This document shows positions 22,200 to 32,972 of a DNA stretch of 64,000 nucleotides, one piece after another. The notes under the pieces were generated by a model. That model worked only from the letters and a program-made list of their open reading frames with translations, was not told where the DNA came from and did no database searches. The position numbers and the translations under genes are program-made. Within the stretch, counting starts at the first letter, position 1, and the number at the start of each line of letters is the position of its first letter. The stretch is from positions 51,191,326 through 51,255,325 of the forward strand of contig CM070501.1 of assembly GCA_036346375.1 (NCBI GenBank), in the 5' to 3' direction. The DNA is from Guadua angustifolia. Taxonomy: Eukaryota > Streptophyta > Magnoliopsida > Poales > Poaceae.

Positions 22200-24350
22200 A
22201 TCACCAAGTGCAACACATGCACAAGGACCTCACTCAAGTGCAACACATGCACAAGAGCCTCTCAAACCCACTCCTAATTGCAACACATGCAATTAGTTCA
22301 CTCTTTAGCTCAAGAACCAATTGAGAGTGTGCAACACATGCAACACCTCTCCCAAATACTCACACAAGAGCCAAAACCCTTCACAATAACACCAAGACTC
22401 TCCCACTGTCTCCCAAGGTCTCCTTTATAGCCCACAAAGGAAAACTAGCCGTTGGGGTCGAAATGGGCAGAATCGGCATTTTAGGTCCAGCAGGCCTCGG
22501 CCTACGGCCCGACCCTCACATGCTAACGATCGGAAAACCGACTGCGTTATTATCACGGTCGCACCAAGACACCACCCGGTCCGTCGCGACGGCCAGTTAC
22601 CGAACCCGACCGGTCACATCGCACGCTCAAAAACCGAAAACACGACTCTCTGAAAAACGCGCTGAGGAACGAAGCGGTCAGATCACAAGACCCGGCCCGA
22701 CCGGACCGGCCGGTCCGCCGCCGCCGCATGTACCGCAATGCGCCGCCCATGGAAAAATCACGCTGGAGGGAGGCGGTCCGACCGCCAGCGGTCCGACCGC
22801 CAGGTCAGGTCCAACCGCTGTGGGGCGGTCGAGACCGCCAGAGGCTTGGCCACACCGCCAAGACACAACCGAAAAGCAGCGCTCTTGAAAATACACCTGA
22901 AACCCTAAGGTCGGTTGCACCTCTCCATGGCGGTTGCACCACACAACGGTTGGTCGCACCACACGACAATTGGTCACACCACACGACAATTGGTCGCACC
23001 ACCCCTATGGTTGGTCGCACCACACGACGATTGGTCGCACCACCCCTATGGATTTTCGCGCAAAATCATTTCCGACAAACTAGAAACCATTCCTTGAGCC
23101 AATAAATGATCAACACATGATCATACACACGTGCAAAACACATTTGCACCAATTTAGCTCAAGCTCAAAGAATTCAACCGAATTGCGAAAAACACATTTC
23201 GCAAATCAACACCGAACTTATGCGATCAATCCTCTAGCCATGTAAGGATCAACACATGACCCGACACTTTGCAAAACACATTTGCAAATGCCAACACATG
23301 CTCTAGGATCGAAACACATAATTCCAACGTTCATCTGCAAAACACATTTGCGCCAATTAACCAACTCCAAATGGCGAAAACACATTTCACCAAAAGCCAA
23401 CTCAAGAACTAAACCAAATCAACCGTATGAGCTCTCTACTTGCAACACATGCAAGCCTCTAGCCCCATACAACCACACAAACACAAATTCGTGCTTGAGC
23501 TCTCTCCTTTTGCAACACATGCAAAATTTAGCTCCAAGCAACCACACGGTTTTAAGAAAGATGTTTTGCGAACCAAAACGTGAAGCTTCAACTAATGCAA
23601 CACATGCAAAAGTGAACTCCACGCAAGTGCCAACGCATTAGCTTATCCTATTTGCAACACATGCAAATCAAAGCATAATGCGAAAACCAAATGCATATAC
23701 TCTTTCATCTTTGCAACACATGCAAATCAGAGTATAATGCAAAACAACCAAGCATAGGCTTAACACATTTGCAACACATGCCAAATAGTTAACCCATATG
23801 CAAAAACCAAATCAAATAAGATTTGAGCTTTGAGTGAATGCGGATTGAGATCACCAACACATGATGAAACTCAAGCGAAAGAGGCAACCCCTCTTAATAG
23901 TACGGCGATAAAACCTTAAACTCAAAGACTACAAAAGTCCTTAGCCTATCTAGTTATACCTTCGCCGCCGCGCAAGCAATCCCCTTTGGGGTCTTTATGA
24001 TCTTCACTTAAGCTCCCCCGGGATTATCACTCTTCTCCTCTTCGGGATCCGCTCTTGACGCCCATCAACTCATGACGCCGTCCTTGTCCCGTTTTCATTT
24101 ATTTCATCCATCTTTGGACCTAACTTAATCACAGCTCATAAAATAGTTAGTCCAAGATGCATGGTTGTCTCAATCATCTCTTGCACTCCATTAACACATA
24201 ATGGATGCCTTTAGATCAATTGAGCACAACCCTAAATCAATAGAAATGATTTATATGTGTCTTAAGTACAATAATGCAACTCATGCTTTATTATACTCAA
24301 GAACTATTCATTTGTCCTCAATTAATCACGGAGCACCATCAACACATGAT
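22200..24350. repeat. Interspersed array of the octamer AACACATG
   Basis: The octamer AACACATG (often CAACACATGCA) occurs about fifteen or more times across 2.1 kb of the innermost element. Examples lie near 22212, 22240, 22282, 22332, 23111, 23252, 23291, 23443, 23515, 23600, 23654, 23716, 23770, 23854 and 24340. Many copies are in the context TTTGCAACACATGCAAA or a variant. Spacing is irregular, so it is a motif cluster rather than a satellite. Confidence 0.75.
22918..23052. repeat. Short tandem array, about 20-bp unit (TTGGTCGCACCACACGAC)
   Basis: Six or so imperfect units of GTTGGTCGCACCACACGACA type occur in a row, the last ones alternating with CCCCTATGG. They lie inside the 3.1-kb LTR-like element, next to its CG-rich island. 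Confidence 0.8.
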
Positions 24351-25059
24351 GAAGTGTTCGTTAAATGATTAATAAGACAAATGAACTCAATTTAAATCTT
24401 CATTTAAATTGACTCTTCAAGTTAGAGTGTGAACTCCCCCTAACTATGTGCATCCATGTAATATATGGATTGGGAAACATGATGCACATTTTGTGGTTAA
24501 AATAACGGGGACATTCATACTTTAACTTGACTCTAAAGTACGCAAATAATACTACGATGAATATGCATACATACCTTGGGTTTTCCATTTTTCAATGCGA
24601 TGAGACTAATCAAAGATATTCTAAATAAACAAGTTAGTCTCGATATAAGATTTGTCATTAATAACAATATCGCATTAGAGGATAAACTTAATATTAGATT
24701 TGTCATTAGATTTGTCATTAACACCAAAACCACAATTAATGAAGGTTGAACTTACAGCGGGGCAAAAAAATTTTAAAAGTAGCTGTCGTGCGAAGATGAG
24801 GCGATCGCCCGTCTTGAGGCGACAAGTACCTGCCTAACTTGACTCATAGCGGCGAAATTTCAAATTTTAACGAACAGAAAAAAAAAATTGAAAATAGACC
24901 TATCACCTCAATGCAGGCGATCGCGTCTTGAGGCGATCGGGCTATCTAGCTCTTGTAGCAATTTTTTTTGCAATTTTGTTGTATTCAAGCGGAAAAAATT
25001 ACAAAAAATTCTTGTGAAGTAGTGAATGGAAAAATTATTTTACTTTGTTGGTAATCGTA

Positions 25060-26160
25060 TCCACTTAGGGATTTTAGTAGCCTCGTGGGGCCCTCGGATA
25101 GGGTCCAAACAATATGAAAAAAAGCAGGCGACCTCGCAGCGGGACACCACTTATGTCTGGCGAGATGGTAGGATCTTTGCCCGGCACAAATTGCGAAAAT
25201 CGAAAAAGGCACTCATGACCCGGCTAAATCGTGGCCCTTAGGGTTTCGTAGCCGTAGAGGCCGGATCTGACCCAAAAATCTGAAAAAATCAAGGCGACCT
25301 CATAGCTGGCTACCACTTATGTCTGGGCAATTTGGGCGTTGGCCGACGAAGTTCTGAAATCGGAAAAGGCACTCACGGCCCACGAAACAACGAATCGTGG
25401 CCATAGGATTTTCGTAGCCCCAGGCGGTAGAATCTGACCCAAAAATCTGAAAAAATCAAGGCGACCCTCATAGTGGCTACCACTTATGTCTGGCGCGGTA
25501 GGCGGTGTTGGTCGGCGCGAATTCTGAAAATCGGAAAAAGCATTTCATGCCACGAAACCACGAAATCGCGGAACTCGATTCTGCGGTTTTGTGGCGCGAG
25601 TGCCATTTCGGTTCGTGGTTTCCGGTTTCGGGGCGCGAGTGTCTTTTCGATTTTAAGTAACCGTCGGGACCAACGCGCCCATTTCGCCAGTACATAAGTG
25701 GTAGCCGCGTTGCGTAGATCGCCCTTGATTTTTTGTATTTTTGGGTCAGTATCACCATGGGCTCTAAAACCCTAAGTGGCTGACGATTCCAGACTTCGTG
25801 GCCGCAAGTGCCTTTTTCGATTTTCAGAACGTCTTACGGCCAATGCACCGCCTTCGCCCGTACATAAGTAGTAGCCCGCGTTGCTATGAGGTCGCTCTTG
25901 ATTTTTTTTCAGATTTTTGGGCAGATCCGGCTTGCCATGCAGCTCACGAAAACCCTAAGTGGCCACGATTTCGCGGTTTAAGTGGTCATGAGTGTCTTTT
26001 TTCGCAATTTGTGCCGGGGCAGCATCCGGCCATCTCGCCCGTACATAAGTGGTGTCCCGCGTTGCGTAGGTCGCCCATTTTTTTTTCATATTTTTTGGAC
26101 CATATCCGGAGGGCCCCACGAGGCTACGAAAATCCCTAAGTGGGATGCGTATCACTAACA
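25060..26160. repeat. Six-unit inverted array around the palindrome centre
   Basis: Three diverged units of about 170-190 bp, each with CACCACTTATGTCTGG or CTACCACTTATGTCTGG plus a GACCCAAAAATCTG block, run rightward at about 25060-25590. Three inverted units (with CATAAGTGGTAGCC or similar) follow at about 25600-26160. Together they form the stem of the Mutator-like element. A read-through transcript would fold into a hairpin several hundred bp long. Confidence 0.75.
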
Positions 26161-26890
26161 AAGTAAAATAATTTTTCCAGCTCATTACATCACAAGAATT
26201 TTTTTTGGTAATTTTTCCGATTGAATACAACAAAATTGCAAAAAAAAAATTGCTATAAAGAGTAAACATACTGATCTTCGATCGCCCACGATAGGTCTAT
26301 TTTCAATTTTTTTTCTCTGTAGTTAAAATTTGAAATTTCATTATTATGTCATAGTTAGCGAATTGTCACAATAAAGATCGGCGATCGCTTCAGATCTTTG
26401 GGCGACGGCGCCTACTTTTCAAATTTTTTGCCCATTGATTAGTTTTGAAAAAAGATTTAAAATAAATATTAAATAAAAAAATTCGTGTAGTGTTTGCGTT
26501 GGACCAGGCCTAAAAGGCTAAAATCAAACCATTGGGCTCATTAATGTGGGCTCATGGGTCAGATTTATACTTCCTGCACCGAATCCTGCACCAGATCCGC
26601 CGAAATCTTGGGTATTTTCCGTAGTACTCGCTCGAATCCGCCCGAATCGACTTCGACTATCCCGTACTATCCAGATCCGACCCGAGAAAAAAATACAGAT
26701 CCAGATCCAAAAACGGATAAAAACACTACCAGATCCGATGCCCGACGGTATTACCCGACCCGCTTTTCACCCCTAAACAAGCGTTGTTGTGAACGGTCAC
26801 GGTCTCTGAGTCTGGTCCTCCTTCAAGCCAAACTCTCCTCTCTGTTCTAAGGAAGATGAGTAGGTCTATCTATCAAAGTTATTATCGGGT

Positions 26891-27284
26891 TTTTAAGAGG
26901 ATATATCCAGTACAATCATGATTTTGATGTAATTACCGTGTAATTCAACTAAAAAAAGTTTCAAAAAATTCTGAAAAAAATCATAGATGTACATCTCATC
27001 TTACCCCATCTACATATAAAATTTCATGATCAAATTCGTCCTATGCTAAAAGTTACAAAAAAGACAAATTTGAGATGCATTTGAACTATTCAAGTTTGTC
27101 AGAAATTTGTCCTTTTTATTACTCTTAACATAGGACGAATTTGATCATGAAATTTTCTACATAGATAGGGTAAGATGAGATGTACATCCATGATTTTTTT
27201 CAAAAAATTTTGAAACTTTTTTTAGTTGGATTGCACGGTGATTGCACCAAAATTATGATTGCACTGGATATGTCCCCCTTAAAA
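26891..27284. mobile_element. 394-bp foldback MITE
   Basis: The whole segment is an inverted repeat. The left arm begins TTTTAAGAGGATATATCCAG and the right arm ends with its near-inverse (CTGGATATGTCCCCCTTAAAA). Arms match over about 150 bp each, including the ACATCTCATCTTACC/GGTAAGATGAGATGTACATC blocks. No target duplication could be fixed with confidence, so the superfamily is open. Confidence 0.8.
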
Positions 27285-27469
27285 TTAATATAGTTTCATA
27301 TAAAATCATTTTATTTATAATTTAAGAAATAATTTTAAATTTAAACTAACAAGCCATTAACTTTTTTGTTAATGAACTAAGTATTATTAAACTTTTTCAT
27401 TTAAAATATACTTATTTTAATTTTAAACTCATTAACTATTGTAATCAAAATAATTTTGATTCAGCGGAG

Positions 27470-28310
27470 TTTTTTGTTCCCACCTAACCAGGGTTCAAAA
27501 ATCATTTTGGAGAAAATTGCTCGAAATTCAAAAATCGGAAATATCGAGCCAAAAATCGGTCGAAAATAATAAAAATAGTAGAGTTTCAAAATCAAAATTT
27601 TTGAAAAAAATCGAAAATCGATAGACTATTTGGACTTTTTTGGTGGCAGATTTTTTTAGCGATTTTTACTATTTTTTATCTATTTATGTCGCATAAATTT
27701 TAAATTTTAAAAAAATTAGATCAATTTATCGAGTGGCTAACGATGAGTACGGTGTTGCTGGAGATAGTGCTTACCGCACATGGTCGGCTCGGCGATCAAA
27801 AGTTGCGTGTTTTTTTCCACGTAAATATGTGACCAAATAGCCCAGGTCGTATAAGGGGGGTGCGATGATTAGGGTTTCAAAAACCGGCATAAACCGTTTA
27901 AAAACCGAGGTTTTCGACCTTAACATTTTGGTTCGAGATCAAAAACTATTCGGTAAAACGGTCTAATTTTAAAAAAATAAAAATTTTGAAAAAAATTATT
28001 TATTCGAAAACCGTTGAAAAACCGTGGTTTTTGTGAAAAACCGCAGTTTAAAACCGTTTTTAAAGAAACATTCAATTGGTCGGGTTGGTTTTTATAAAAA
28101 CCGAGCGTTTTTTCTTGAAAACCGAATGGTTTTTGATTTTTTTTAATTTTTTTTCAAATTTTTTTGATTTCTTGACCCTTCGGTTTCTGACGGTTTTCGA
28201 GCAGTTTTTACAGTTTTTGTATGGTAAATTTGGAACCATTTTTTTAAATTCAATTTTTGATGCCCTGGCGACAATCAATTGTTTCAACTGTTTGATTAAT
28301 CTAGGATAGG
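27470..28310. repeat. Degenerate low-complexity repeats rich in AAAACCG / CGGTTTT
   Basis: Two successive degenerate blocks begin with AGGGTTCAAAAATC (27491) and AGGGTTTCAAAAACC (27869). They are filled with AAAACCG and its complement, so both strands show meaningless ORFs. A related short block is at 29985-30240 (GCAGGGTTCGCAAAGC start). They look like decayed copies of one short non-autonomous family. No gene was found. Confidence 0.5.
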
Positions 28311-28772
28311 ATATTAAGATAGCGTGCACAAACAAGTCAGCATTAGTTTTGGAGTGCTAATAGAACAACGCCCGGACAATACAGCCAGCACTGATTGACA
28401 TGTCAGAAGAAATCGTTATCCGTGCGGAGCACAATTTGGATTTTTTTTAATGTATTTAGCAAAGCTTTAGATCTTAATTCCATCTTAGATATGGAACTTG
28501 TAGGCTAAAATAAAGTGAATTAAGTTTATATTTTTAGTTTAAAACGTGAATAAGATGGCTCATCTAAACACACTTAATGTACCTATAGTTCCAACTACAT
28601 AAATTTCTAGAGTTAGTAATACTCTACTCCACCAACTCCATGGATTTTTGTAGAGCTGGAGCTATACTGAACACCCCCTTAATCATATATTGGCTGATCC
28701 AATGGGATGTGATGGAGGCTACGAGATCATTAAGTAAAATCATCTAAGTGCTACATCATAAGATCGTGTATC

Positions 28773-28822
<50 letters not shown>
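28773..28822. repeat. (TTA)n microsatellite
   Basis: About 50 bp of perfect ATT/TTA repeat directly abutting the left end of the MITE at 28824. Confidence 0.95.
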
Positions 28823-28823
<1 letters not shown>

Positions 28824-29171
28824 GTACTCTCGGGAGTACATACTTTCACTTTCCAATATATCATTTAAACAAATGTGTTATACTTTTTATCACTTTTGGT
28901 ATATCTCAAGTACTAATTCTAAGATACTCCAATGCGACATGGTTGAAAAAATTTCATCGAAACTCTTTATTTTTGCCATATATCTTTTTTTTCATGTGTA
29001 AAATGAGTATATACACAAATTATGTTACAAAAGTGGACTTTGATGAAACTATTATGGAACTTACTTTGAAGTATATTATAATTGTTATTAGAGTATGCTT
29101 AAAAGGATAAAAGATATAAACTTTTTATTTAAATGATATATGCAAGGTGGGAGTATATACTCTTAAGAGTA
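28824..29171. mobile_element. MITE with 46-bp inverted termini, family copy 1
   Basis: Left end GTACTCTCGGGAGTACATAC and the inverse of the right end (GTACTCTTAAGAGTATATAC) match over about 46 bp, continuing to ATATATCATTTAAA on both sides. The interior has no transposase. The same sequence, inverted and truncated, lies at 63722-64000, and a diverged partial relative lies at 29172-29560. Confidence 0.75.
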
Positions 29172-29560
29172 CAAAACCATTTTCATACATATATATACTC
29201 CTACCTCTAAAATACCATCTAAATGATTTTGAAATACTCCTTTATCACTTTAGTTTTTGGGTACACTTATACACTAATTACAAGATATTCCAATGTGAAT
29301 CACATGAAAATTTTGCAAGGGAATTCATAGCTTTTAGCATATTTTGAAAATACCTTCATATATACAAATAAAAAAAGTATGTCTAAAACAATATACCTAC
29401 CACCTTTGAAAAATATACATACCACCTAGACGGTCTTATATACTCGTATACTATATATACGTACCCTTCATTACACAAAATACTCCTTACATTGTAAGAC
29501 ATGACATATGAAGTAACTACTCCAAAAGTGGAAAAGAGGCTATACATATATATAATATAT
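29172..29560. repeat. Diverged relative of the neighbouring MITE
   Basis: Shares the order of motifs with 28824-29171: ATATACTCCTACC, ATACCATCTAAATGA, CTAATTACAAGATATTCCAATG, then CATGAAAATTTTGCAAGG. Identity is clearly lower and no right end can be defined. It was probably an older insertion next to the younger one. Confidence 0.45.
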
Positions 29561-29588
29561 ATATAGTATAATTACCTATGGCACCATA

Positions 29589-29966
29589 ATCTAAAAAATG
29601 ATATTTTCTCTATGTATTTTTATGCGGATTTTTTTGAAATTTTTAAGATGCTGAGTTTAACCAGTCTAATAACTCGTTCAAACAAGTTTGAACTGAATTC
29701 AAACTAGAGTTTCCCTTTTGGATAATAGCTTGGTTGTAGGCATGTGCTGATTTTATATATAAATCAGCAAGGCATATGATCCAAACTCGTTCAAAATATT
29801 TGAATTCGAGTATATTTTTTCAAAGGTATGCATTTCATTTGAATTGCTATAGACGGTATATACTCTAAAACTGAAATGTTTGAAAAATATACTCGAATAT
29901 GGCTTGAATTCGAGCACTTGAAATCATGATGCCTCATTTCAGCTTCCATATATATGTGTATATATA
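29589..29966 (+). repeat. Dispersed AT-rich repeat, copy 2
   Basis: About 80% identical by eye to the reverse complement of 1-260 of this window. Shared stretches include TGCTGATTTTATATATAAAT and AAATATACTCGAATATGGCT-like blocks. No coding content and no clear terminal repeats, so its class is unknown. Confidence 0.6.
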
Positions 29967-30666
29967 TAGTTATGTATGTATGCAGGGTTCGCAAAGCTAG
30001 CGAAAACCGCTCGAAAGCTGCGGTTTTCGATCTTATCGTCGCGGTTCAAAATAAAAAACCGCTCGGTAAACCGGTTCATTAAAAAAATTTGAAAATTTTG
30101 AAAAAAATTATGCGTTGAACCACTAGAAAATCGTTTTTAAGGAACATTCAATTGGTCGGTTAGTAGAAAATCGTTTTTAAGGAACATTCAACCGCTAGAA
30201 AATCGTTTTTAAGGAAAATTTTGAAAACCCATGACGCCCTAAATACTGATATCCTTCAACCTAATTCGGTAACCTGCTAACTGTTTCCCATTGTCCCTTC
30301 TCTATCTATTGGTTTCACAGGGTGAAAGCAGATCAAATCAGCCTTTTATACACTTCCTAAGGTCCGTGTAACTCAATCAAAACACTAGCATCGTACATCA
30401 GACAGTCAGAAACTTTATGGTCCACGCTGTTGTCTGAAGTAACTCAAGGTTGTTCAATGCATGCCTACGTATATCACTAAGTATTCGATGAATCCAAAAC
30501 TATAGAGTACAGATACAAGAAAATGAGATAGGACTGGGAAACGTCGAGGAAATTCAAAAAAAATTATGTACATCTGATTACAAAAAGATATCTGCTCATA
30601 AACGGAATTGATGAAGAATGCGTGGTGGGTGGGCTGTTCCGCTGACAGTTGCATGCATGGTTTCAG

Positions 30667-31472
30667 ATACTGATCGACTACAAGCAGCATTACAAGTTGC
30701 TGGGCAAGGCCGTGGATGTGACGATGCAATCAAATTCGCGAGTTTTGCATCTGATCAGGTCGGACTCAGGTTCTAATTTTTACTCGCGGGTTCTTCGGGT
30801 CGGGTACTCGAGATGGGTTCGAGTCGGGTTCGGATTTTAATTTTCACCCACGGGTACCAAAAAACCGCACATACCCATCATGTACCCGTCAGATTCTGGA
30901 TACCCACCAGGTTTAGGGTCGGGTTTGGCTCGAGTTTTTTTGTTCGGATTTCTTGTCGGGTTGGGTTTTGCAAAATCCACACCCAACCCGACCTATTGCC
31001 ACCCGAACTACATAAACCCGTCGGGTTCGGGTATAGTTTTTTACCCGATATGGTATTTGGGTATAGTTTTTTTATCCGATAGGATATTCGAGTTCAGATC
31101 GGGTTTTCCAATTCGGATTTTCTATCGGGTCGGGTTTTGTAAAACCCGCACGCGACCCGACCCGTTGCCATCCTGTCACGTTTCTGATCACGCTCAACGT
31201 CGAGGACGGCAAGGTTGTCAAGCATCAGGACTGGTAAGTAGATCGAGTGCATTCCTAATGATTAGCTAGCTAGAGGATGATGAGCTCTGGCTAATGGCCG
31301 GGATTACCAGGTAATTAATCAGTTAGTTAATGTAGGTGGGATAAGAAGCCTATGGAGATCAGGGAGACGGTGAGCTTCCCGCTGGTGGGGCGAATGGCGG
31401 AGGCGAGCCGCCGGGGAGCCACGCTGCTCACCCACTCCCTCATCGGCCGCGCCAAGGGACCCCACCCCCTGA
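30667..31472 (+). pseudogene. 3' part of an NTF2-like (DUF2358-type) gene with a repeat inside an exon
   Basis: After a CAG acceptor, 30667-30723 reads ILIDYKQHYKLLGKAVDVT. A repeat (30724-31180) interrupts the exon. Coding resumes at 31181 with FLITLNVEDGKVVKHQDW and a GTAAGT donor at 31234. The next exon (from 31336) reads WDKKPMEIRETVSFPLVGRM and AEASRRGATLLTHSL, then GRAKGP. The expected TGA (31470-31472) is out of frame by one base in a C run. I recognise this C-terminal pattern from plant NTF2-like proteins of unknown function. The 5' exons are not visible upstream. The exon interruption and missing start make it a pseudogene or relic. Confidence 0.6.
30724..31180. mobile_element. GGGT-rich non-autonomous element interrupting the NTF2-like exon
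   Basis: About 457 bp dominated by CGGGTTCGGGT-type repeats and their complements. The right end, read inverted, is CAGGATGGCAACGGGTCGGG, a pattern I associate with hAT-type MITEs of grasses. The left terminus is degenerate and no 8-bp duplication could be confirmed. A structured palindromic segment (TTTTGCAAAATCC, then TTTTGTAAAACCC) repeats inside. Confidence 0.55.
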
Positions 31473-31920
31473 AAATATCACTCTACTTGCGCATGCTGCA
31501 GTGCTTCTTGGCCGCCCGTGTTTCTCTTTCGATCTACATGTTGCATGCTTCGGTTGGGATTTAATTGTGTATCGCTATTGATTGAACTGTAAAGAGTTGT
31601 TATAAACTCATCCTATCATCTGCAACAGTAAGGGTACTCGAGACTCGACCTGTTGCCATGGTCTGTCGTTAGTGCATTTTCTGTTGGAAAATTAACATGC
31701 TCTAACTTACGCCTGTTGCACGATGGGCAAAGGGACATAATGGCATCAGCGGCAGTAAGTACCGGCATAGGCGGAGCTGTGTGTGTGTGTGGGGGGGCCT
31801 GGCCCCCAGCTCATGAAAACAGTTGAATATATATATATGAAAACAGTGTGTGTATATATATATGTAAAATTTTGAAATTTCTGATAAGTTATAAGTGTTA
31901 TATATTATATTTACTATATA
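31473..31920. other. Intergenic with microsatellites
   Basis: No gene seen. It contains short (TG)n at about 31779-31792 and (TA)n tracts near 31828-31864. Confidence 0.5.
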
Positions 31921-32178
31921 CTCCATCCGCTCCAAAATATAGGACATATTATATTAGAATTGAGAAAAGTCAAATTACATAAATTTTGATCAAGAATTAG
32001 TCAAATTATGTGCATATTTAATTTACGAAGATGTATCAATTGATTCATATTTTACTTATCTTTCAATTATTGTTGGTTTCATAATAATTCATAATATATT
32101 ATAATGAAATTAATGGTCAAAGTTTACTTCAAAAGACTTTTTGAATTCTAATATGGTCTATATTTTGGAACGGAGGAG
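31921..32178. mobile_element. Stowaway MITE, 258 bp
   Basis: Termini CTCCATCCGCTCCAAAATAT and ATATTTTGGAACGGAGGAG are inverted repeats of the classic Stowaway type (CTCCNTCCGTTCC), flanked by TA on both sides (31919-31920, 32179-32180). The AT-rich interior is also partly self-complementary. Confidence 0.92.
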
Positions 32179-32325
32179 TATTAAACTTTAAATATCAATC
32201 ATTAGTAGAGATTTACTTTATTCTTAGGCCCCTCCTTTAGAAATTTACCGCGCCATCGAAGTACAGTGAAAGAAAAGAGTGATGGAGGAAGACGAGATAG
32301 GTTTTTTTGTTGTTTCTTTTCACAT

Positions 32326-32424
32326 ACAGTGACATCTCCCTTATAAATGCGTGTCAAGCAAAAATTGTCTTGGTACAGTGATGTCTCCCTTATAAATGAG
32401 CATCAAGCAAAAATCGCCTCGCGA
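32326..32424. repeat. Two-copy tandem duplication, about 51-bp unit
   Basis: TACAGTGACATCTCCCTTAT... and TACAGTGATGTCTCCCTTAT... repeat in direct orientation and continue through TCAAGCAAAAAT in both copies. Unique AT-rich DNA surrounds them. Confidence 0.8.
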
Positions 32425-32972
32425 GTTCTAGTTTTACGAAAATCAAACTACCGCGATTCCAGGAACTGCCCTTAGTATCTTGTATCGTGGTGCACAGACT
32501 AACCATATGAAAATATGTGTTTAGCTGAGACTGTAGCGTCACACGTATCAGTTAAGGTGTAAGGTGATGTGACATAGTCGATACGCATAATAAAAGGTTA
32601 AGTACACTTAATACGCACGTCGCTTGTCGTCGTAAGTTATAAGTCACACGATACAGCATGTATATGTGTACATAGTTTAGTATAATCATCATATGTATCT
32701 TTAGCCTTACCATTAAATCATACCAGAGTCCATACAAAACTCCACTTGTATATTGAAGTCCCACCACCTAGCTAAGCCATATGGACTAAAGTTCCACACC
32801 CAACTCATACACGTTCTTGCTTTTGCTTTGGCCACGTGTATGTAAAGACTACTGCGGTAAAATCCCTATCTGCCCTCTTTATGTGTGTGCAACATAGTAG
32901 TAACATGTCGACCAATGTGTGCACGCATCTTAACGCGAGGCACGGGGAATCAGAAAGAGCCGTTCGCATTTA
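32425..32972. other. Intergenic, nothing recognised
   Basis: No ORF, repeat or RNA gene could be supported here. Confidence 0.4.

Larger units (their letters stand above)
21618..24756. mobile_element. Solo-LTR-like element, 3139 bp (innermost of the nest)
   Basis: Starts TGTAGGGTCG and ends GAACTTACA (5'-TG...CA-3') with a perfect 5-bp target duplication GCGGG on each side (21613-21617, 24757-24761). This is the signature of an LTR retrotransposon reduced to one LTR by recombination. No gag, pol, primer site or internal second LTR was found. The start contains the block GCCTAGAGGGGGGTGAATAG, which I recall as common in grass LTRs. A CG-rich island lies at 22480-22900, and a TATA-like CTTTATAGCC lies at about 22421. 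The length is large for a solo LTR, so the family deserves a database check. Confidence 0.75.
21561..26485. mobile_element. Mutator-like element with long palindromic arms (middle of the nest)
   Basis: Inverted termini GAATTTTTTT...AAAAATTC are flanked on both sides by the 10-bp direct repeat GTGTAGTGTT (21551-21560, 26486-26495), the 9-10-bp duplication size of Mutator-like elements. Each arm is about 0.9 kb once the inner LTR (21618-24756) is removed. The outer arm motif CAAAACTAATC occurs at 21601-21611 and, inverted, near 26440. Arms converge on a centre near 25600. The inner arm contains three diverged tandem units per side. No transposase ORF was seen. Confidence 0.8.
20981..26775. mobile_element. 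Non-autonomous hAT element (outermost of a three-level nest)
   Basis: The left end reads TAGGGGTGAAAACGGGTC and the right end is its inverse (ending TTTTCACCCCTA). The 8-bp sequence AACAAGCG directly flanks both ends (20973-20980 and 26776-26783), the hallmark of hAT insertion. Subterminal regions are rich in GGGTA/GGATA-type repeats. Removing the nested element and one duplication leaves about 860 bp with no transposase. The host segment near 21512-21540 and 26491-26520 contains a duplicated block including GGACCAGGCCTAAAAGGC, which flanks the inner insertion. Confidence 0.9.

Noticed and set aside
22463..22989. Overlapping 100-140 codon frames in the CG-rich part of the LTR-like element
   Set aside because: Arg/Pro/Thr-rich products of CGGTCCGACCG-type repeats on both strands; no homology.
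23100..23900. CRISPR-like spaced repeats (AACACATG motif)
   Set aside because: Motif is short, spacing irregular, the host is a plant nuclear genome, and no cas-like genes exist.
28072..28335. Opposed 77-87 codon frames
   Set aside because: Generated by runs of AAAACC and TTTTT within a decayed low-complexity repeat.
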